Part shown: one piece after another, positions 58,090-64,000 of the stretch
Numbering within the stretch: position 1 is the first letter of the stretch
Layout of the letters: the number at the start of each line of letters is the position of its first letter
Source: Sepiola atlantica
Lineage: Eukaryota; Mollusca; Cephalopoda; Sepiida; Sepiolidae
Assembly: GCA_963556195.1 (NCBI GenBank)
Contig: OY744516.1
Span: 38,174,278 to 38,238,277, forward strand
Length of the DNA: 64,000 bases
Direction: 5' to 3'
Position numbers and translations under genes: made by a program
Notes under the pieces: generated by a model
The model's database searches: none
Told to the model about the DNA's origin: nothing
Seen by the model: the letters and a program-made list of their open reading frames with translations, nothing else

Positions 58090-59513
58090 GACACTAAGTT
58101 ATAGGCTTATAGACAGCATCAATGGAATAATATCTCAACACTTGCAATTACACAGCAAATTAGTAACAAAGAAAGAGTTTATGTATGTATTCCTCAAATC
58201 ATAGACGACTACTTTGAAAAATTGTTTAGGGGTTCAAAGTTTGAGAAAACATATGCTATATTACATGTAGAGAGTAGTACACCGTAGGAAACAGCAAACT
58301 ATTTATCAAATTATACAAAATATAAAAGTTATTTAAAGGAAAAGATCACCTACATATATAATCTTACAATGAGAAAAAGTTTATTATCGGTGGTAGAACA
58401 ATTAGTCTAACAAGTTAAAGTAAGAAGCTCATTTAAAAAGCCTTCCAACTTCCACAAAAGGGGTAGAAAAGAAAATCAAAATATCAATTAAAGTATAAAT
58501 ATATGGTAAAATAACCTAATTGCCAAATTTGTGACACAAAGTTGAACAACATGTAATTAAGAATTAAGGTCATAATTTTAATGAGCCATTGGAAATATAA
58601 GTTAAGGCGTTTAATATAGATTGCATAATTATAGAACCCTAGGTTAAAGCCGGATATAAGATAGATCCTCCAAATACAATATTCATCAATAATAATATTG
58701 ATAAATTAATTAGCAATACAGACAAAAAATCAGTAAAACAGTAGCAAGTTTAACTAAAACTGAAGATAAGAATATAACTAGGGTGAAGAGTTCGAACTCA
58801 AAACACGATAAATCCAATTAATTTAAATTGAAACCTTAAATAATAAAAACACGAATATATTAAGTCTAGACTTCGAATGAAAGCTGATTTTAACTGAAAT
58901 GAAAAATACATTATTTCGGTATGATATTATGTAACACATAGTTTTAGGGTGTCTTCGAGTGTTAACGTGCAACACTTTTTGTAAGGACAGTTTAGTGATT
59001 TTGAAAATGGCGTTTATCGCGTTTTGCATTCTAACTCTTCAGTTATTCTATCGTAATAAGTGAACGTATCTCAAAATACGTCTTCCCCCGACCCAGAAAA
59101 ACACAGACCCCCAATAGTCAAAGTTCAAAAGTAACCCACCTCAATACTCATAGACTTAATAACATTCTAACAAGTTTCGATAAATAAAAAAAAACAAAAC
59201 ATTTTTTTTCATCTAAATCAATTTAAGGAAATACGGGGCGATTTATAGTCCTCACTATTATAGTCTAGCGTTTTTAATTTGAAAAATACATTCAAAATCT
59301 ATATAGCCACCACAAAAGCAACACATTTAAAGAAACTACTGATACAATGAATCACGAAAATACACGTAAGTTCTAAGATAAAAACAGTAAAAATTATTAT
59401 ACATATTATTATAAATACATATCCATATATACACTTTTATACAAATCATAGATGTATATATGCACATATATGGATAAAGTCTTTGAAGATTTTCAACCAT
59501 TTAAACTATCTGA

Positions 59514-59517
<4 letters not shown>
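58090..59517. other. unassigned AT-rich intergenic DNA
   Basis: Nothing recognisable; ORFs are short and domain-free. Confidence 0.4.

Positions 59518-59578
<61 letters not shown>
59518..59578. repeat. (TA)n microsatellite
   Basis: Pure TA tract of about 60 bp. Confidence 0.97.
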
Positions 59579-59582
<4 letters not shown>

Positions 59583-60172
59583 TAGAAAGAGGTAGACATA
59601 TTTCAAAACATTGTTTCGTAAAAGTATTTTTCTGAGCAAACCATAACAATGTGTTTTTTTTTAATAAATAACATTTATTTTAATATAAGCTTTCGAAAAT
59701 TAGAATTTTCACTGTCAAAGCAATTTGTTTTTTCATTTTTTTTCATTTTCATCGTTCGATGATATGTGGACTTCTTAGTCAGAAAAAACAAATCCGTTAT
59801 GTCTGTTAGCGCGGGCAGCTAGTTTGAATTAGTATATAGAGGTAGACATATTTCAAAACATTGTTTCGTAAAAATATTTTTTTTGAGAAAACCATAACAA
59901 TGTGTTTGTTAAATTAAATAACATTTACTTTAATCCAAACTTTCGAAAATTAAAATTTTCCTTTTCAAATAATTTGCTTTCACAAGGTAAAATGGGGGAG
60001 TTGGGGTAAGGGGAGGTGAAGAGAGGATGAGTGCGAGTGTGGAGACAGTGGGGCGGGGGGACGACGGGTGTGAAATTGCGACCGCGGAAGACACAGCTTC
60101 TGCTCCGCCCAACCGGGCAATATAAATAAATATATATAATTCCATCCCGTCACGCAAAAGTTAGCTAGTAAA
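59583..60172 (+). mobile_element. duplicated repeat with Helitron-like 3' ends
   Basis: AGAGGTAGACATATTTCAAA and the next ~125 bp occur twice (about 59587-59735 and 59837-59985, roughly 85-90% similar). Copy 1 ends GTTAGCGCGGGCAGCTAGTT. Copy 2 ends CCCGTCACGCAAAAGTTAGC then TAGT. Together these look like a GC-rich hairpin followed by CTAGT, the form of a Helitron 3' terminus, partly deleted in each copy. No Rep/helicase coding is present. The Helitron call is tentative. Confidence 0.4.
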
Positions 60173-61141
60173 ATGTTTGCATATTTCTAGTCACCGGAAT
60201 ATTATTAACAGTAAATTATACAGATTGATGTAGAAAACACTGTGGAATTTCCACAGGGTCCCACTAGTAAATATTAAAAGGGAACTTAACGAACGCACAT
60301 AAATAATTGGCTTTGATACCTACGGAAGCAGATTCGCATATAGAACTTTTGCATAGAAAGCTATAGTCATGAAATAGGGTACTATCACTATAGTCTATTA
60401 CCTCCTGTCTCTCTAAATCACATAGAGATTGCAACAGTATTTCTATAAAAAAACCCTTTGTATCAAACTTAATTGACCTTGAAAGGCGAACTGTTAAACA
60501 TATATGAGAGATCTTCAAATGCGATGAAGATGTTTCCAGTTCCTTACGTGCACGAACTATTATTGTTTCTCTCTCACTTTATTCACAGACCAGAATTATT
60601 TTTCTTTCTATAGCGTATATTTCTATAGCTGACATTCAGAAATGAGAGTAATGTGTAATTTGCAACACGAATGTTTAAATATTAACAAAAAAGTGAAAAA
60701 GTGAAACACGTCATGTGCACCAACTTAGCCTTCAAAGGAAAAAAATCGAGCTATCGTTATGAGAGTTTATAAGCTACTACGTCGTTCGAAGCAAATAAGT
60801 AATTTTCTGACGCTCGATTCAATTTTATTTGTATGAATATTTCAAAGATAAAAAATCTCGATAAAACTCGAGGTGGAACAAAGTAGAAACTAAAAGCACT
60901 CTCTGAAAGTGTTTCACCTCAATGTCTTCTTACTTGACAACATTTACAGAAATTGAAACCTGAAAAAAAAAATACCGAAATGCTTCGACATTCCCTGATT
61001 TTAAAGTTCGTCATACGTTTTTTTCTATAAAACCTTTCAAAACTATTTTTATCGTGTTACATTTTTATCTAACAATAAACTACACATATATATTCTCTCG
61101 GAAAATATACAATTTTATTCAGACACAAACCTATTAAAACA

Positions 61142-61145
<4 letters not shown>
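60173..61145. other. unassigned intergenic DNA
   Basis: No gene recognised; one 84-codon minus ORF (60518-60264) without a domain. Confidence 0.4.

Positions 61146-61218
<73 letters not shown>
61146..61218. repeat. (TA)n microsatellite
   Basis: Pure TA tract of about 72 bp. Confidence 0.97.
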
Positions 61219-61221
<3 letters not shown>

Positions 61222-61394
61222 AAGGTGAATACATTGATGTATTTGTAAGATTTATTTATACATATATATGTTTATATACAAATAATTAAAAAAGAACATG
61301 TATGGCTCATATTAAGAATGGAAAAATGGAACTTACACACGTTTACGTGCACATGCCGTCAAAAACTTAGTCTTCAATAACAAAGTGGTTGAGG

Positions 61395-62160
61395 TAATGT
61401 CTGCGACGCTGGTATTTTTACAACAGACTAGATACTACACTAACGCCAAAGGAACATGTAATGTTTGAGAAAGTGGTCACATGACAACAAAATATATACT
61501 ACACTAACCCCGACAAACGAAGAAGGTACTCCTTGGGAAGATGATGTCATGGCCACAGAACAAATATATTGTCACTTCCAAAACTGAGGATGTACTACTA
61601 GTGACAACAGAGCAAATATAACACGTCTACCCCCCCAAAGTAGAAAATATAGTCTCATAACAAGGGAAAAGATACTACACTACCCCTCAAGAAGAATGAG
61701 ATAATGCCTGGTAGGACCGTATCATTACAGAACAGACACTACACTACCAGCCACACCAAGAGGAGACAATTTCTGGGTGGATGGTCTCCTGACAATAGAA
61801 CATACATACCTTCACAAAAGAAAATGGAGACAACAGGACATACAGTATAACACGTATTCTGCCAAAACAGAGGGATGCCTGGGTTGATTGTATCATGAAA
61901 AGTCAATATATACAACATTACTTGCCCCATAGGTACGAAATAATGCGTGGGAGGATAGTGTCATATCAATAGAACTGATACTACAGTATCTTCTCCATAA
62001 AACCGAAGGAGGTAATACCTGGTAGGATAGCATCATGAAAACAGAAAAGATAATACACGACCACCTTCCAAAAAAGAGAGGGTGGAGCCTGGGAGGATGG
62101 TCTCATTAAGAACAAGCATCGACTACATTATCCCCTCCTAAACAGAATGAGGAAACCACC
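61395..62160 (+). repeat. degenerate satellite, about 11 units of 65-72 bp
   Basis: Recurrent blocks appear in fixed order: GATACTACACTA, a C-rich piece (ACCCCTC), a GAGGAGGTAAT-like piece, GCCTGGGAGGAT, GGTCTCATGACAACA. Starts of the TACTACACT block fall near 61432, 61498, 61567, 61620, 61672, 61737, 61801, 61908, 61978, 62050 and 62120. Units are strongly diverged with deletions, so the array is old. One isolated unit sits at 20314-20375. Confidence 0.8.
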
Positions 62161-64000
62161 TTACGAATATTTAACCAACGATTTAATGTTACTAAACATG
62201 AGGTCTAAAATCCTTATTTCAATGTTGATCAACATCTATTGCCTGATTCTGGGAAATATCTAAAATTTAAGGCTTACACTTAAGGAGTCTTCAGAAGAAA
62301 TTGAGATTCAAGTATCTTGCTTAATCAGTGTCTAATACAAATCTGAAATGTTTTAAATTTTTACATAGGAATATTGCTGATATTACGCTCCATAAATCAC
62401 TTAAATATACTCCCGAGAAACTGCTATTTCGGGAACACATATTTATTTATGTCTAATAAATATTGTTAAAATTTCACAAAACCCGGAGGTATCTGAATTT
62501 TCACAAAGGGCTTCAACCCTCTTTAAGTATCCTTTGCATTAAACTAAAATGAAATCAAATCTAGTTCACAATTACCTCTACGCCTACAAGCTCTATATGA
62601 TAGTGTCAAGAATTTACCACCTTTTACTGTGATCAGCTCTATTTTCGCCGTGGAAATGAGGTATGATAATTATATTTGTTGTTTTAGAAAATAAACATCG
62701 ACTTTTAACTAAAACCAAGTTCCAAAGTATATTACTTTATTATTTCAATAACGGACATTTCAGAAATATTAATGTTCGATGGATGTTGAAGACAGGATGA
62801 CAATGCAAAAAACTGGACAAATCTCCTTTTCCGGCCTGTTACCAAAAATCATTTCAGTTAATCCAGTGTGATACGACTGTTTGCCAGGGAGAGTAACTTG
62901 GTGTGTGTGTGCCGTAGAGACGTCTTTGGAAAGGGCTGTTACATCTTGGGTACGGAACTACACAAGCTCTCCGGTCTTAACGATTGTTACATTCCCCTTA
63001 AACGAAAGGGTTGATACGTCGTTTGGCTTGCCGGGGCTTTGGTGGCGTGAGTAATTCTCTCCTTAGAATTAATTATCTAGCTGGGACCATCGCTGGAAAT
63101 GAAGACTTGTGATGAGAGGACAGACAAGCATATTTTATATAAAACCATATATTTCAGCTTCCAAAGAAATATAATTAAAACTCGAAACTCGGCTGAGTTA
63201 GACTTCGTACGACCCGTCGGATACGAATTAAAAAACCCGAACTGTTCATATCTCCCTCGCTATGATAAAGGAGACAATGAGAGGTAGAGAGGGATAGAAA
63301 GAAAAAGAGAAAGGAAGAGACAGAGTATGCATTAAAAAGAAAAGGGAGGTAAAGAGAACGTCACTAATGCTTTCAATTGAACAGTCATAGGAGACAGGTT
63401 CATTTGGATCAGCTCTTTGACCTTTAAAATGTACTGAGTCATCGACTTCATAAACATCGTGTCAAATTCGGTCTGATTGACGCAGACATTTTTCATAGTG
63501 ACATTTGAAGTGCGGTTTTTTCTATGTTACCTGCCTCCCTCCGAGAGCAAAAGTGGTCTAGCGCCAGGCTTTCAAATGTGGAGATCTCTAGCTCTCATAA
63601 TAGGGTCTCTATCTTTGTTACATTCTCCCCCAATTTTGTGTGACCTTTGCCCTAATTGGTAAACGTCAACATTGTTTTCAACTTTATATAAGTATAGAGA
63701 CCGTTTTAAGTTTTCGACTTTATTTAATTTATTTATTCATTTTTTACTCTATTGAAACAATCTTATTTCATTGTTTTCCTTTTTCGAAAAAAACAAAACA
63801 TTAATTGCTCCTTTTTTCTGTAATTAACTTTATTATTTCATTTGTTTTCGTTGCTTTTTTAATTAATTTTTCTTTACCTTGACCAGTGGTTATTCAGTGA
63901 TCCGTTTCCACGGAGCTCAGTGCACTCTTGAACACATTTTTCGTCTGTTTCAAGCAGCTTTTCCCTTTTGCCGCCTGTTACTGTTAATTTAATATTGTGT
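62161..64000. other. unassigned intergenic DNA to the window end
   Basis: 62800-63080 is more GC-balanced (TCGTTTGGCTTGCCGGGGCT) and may be a repeat fragment I cannot name. 63270-63360 is GA-rich simple sequence. ORFs at 63099-63287 and 63477-63662 have no recognisable domain. Confidence 0.4.

Overview
The window reads as repeat-dominated, non-genic DNA of a metazoan, most likely a cephalopod mollusc of the octopus type. That attribution is an inference. It rests on the AT-rich background, very long (TA)n and (TTA)n tracts, interstitial TTAGGG repeats, and the mix of Ty3/gypsy, BEL/Pao-like, RLE-type LINE, jockey/CR1-like LINE, mariner, tRNA-derived SINE and hammerhead-ribozyme elements. I found no intact host protein-coding gene. 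Nearly every ORF longer than 100 codons with a recognisable product belongs to a transposable element, and all of those carry stops, frameshifts or truncations.

Layout. 0-5 kb: a short minisatellite, a decayed BEL/Pao-like gag (minus), a candidate CCAAT/TATA promoter and a crisp 369-bp MITE with ~57-bp terminal inverted repeats (TIRs). 5-12 kb: a complex TA tract, a tRNA-type SINE, a dead RLE-endonuclease LINE (plus) and a dead full-length DD37D mariner. 14.6-16.6 kb: a gypsy-type solo LTR with a perfect 5-bp target duplication (CTAAC). It contains five near-identical 343-bp tandem copies of a SINE whose dispersed relatives have a U2 snRNA-derived head. 17-23 kb: a U2-like fragment, a tRNA-like repeat joined to a hammerhead ribozyme, a second hammerhead on the minus strand, and a G-poor block between direct repeats. 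25-31 kb: a mariner end, a three-fold repeat whose middle unit is interrupted by a palindrome-flanked TTAGGG block, and foldback elements.

32-38 kb: a second RLE-LINE relic (minus) whose catalytic nuclease segment is amplified as six 48-bp units, two dispersed U2-SINE copies and a deleted mariner. 40-44 kb: tRNA-like SINEs, a possible exon, a foldback element and a third hammerhead. 44.4-49.8 kb: one Ty3/gypsy element with gag, protease, RT, RNase H and integrase all recognisable but broken. 50-57 kb: nested foldbacks, a mariner remnant whose terminal repeat has been tandemly amplified, a jockey/CR1-like LINE and a tRNA-Ser-like SINE with a 10-bp target duplication. 59-62 kb: a Helitron-end-like duplicated repeat and a degenerate ~65-72-bp satellite that also has one unit at 20.3 kb.

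The genes do not form a pathway; the window is a record of nested insertion, terminal-repeat amplification and microsatellite growth at element ends. The most novel-looking items are the U2-headed SINE array inside an LTR, the three hammerhead motifs, the two cases where a functional transposon segment (a TIR, a nuclease core) became a minisatellite, and the telomere-repeat palindrome.
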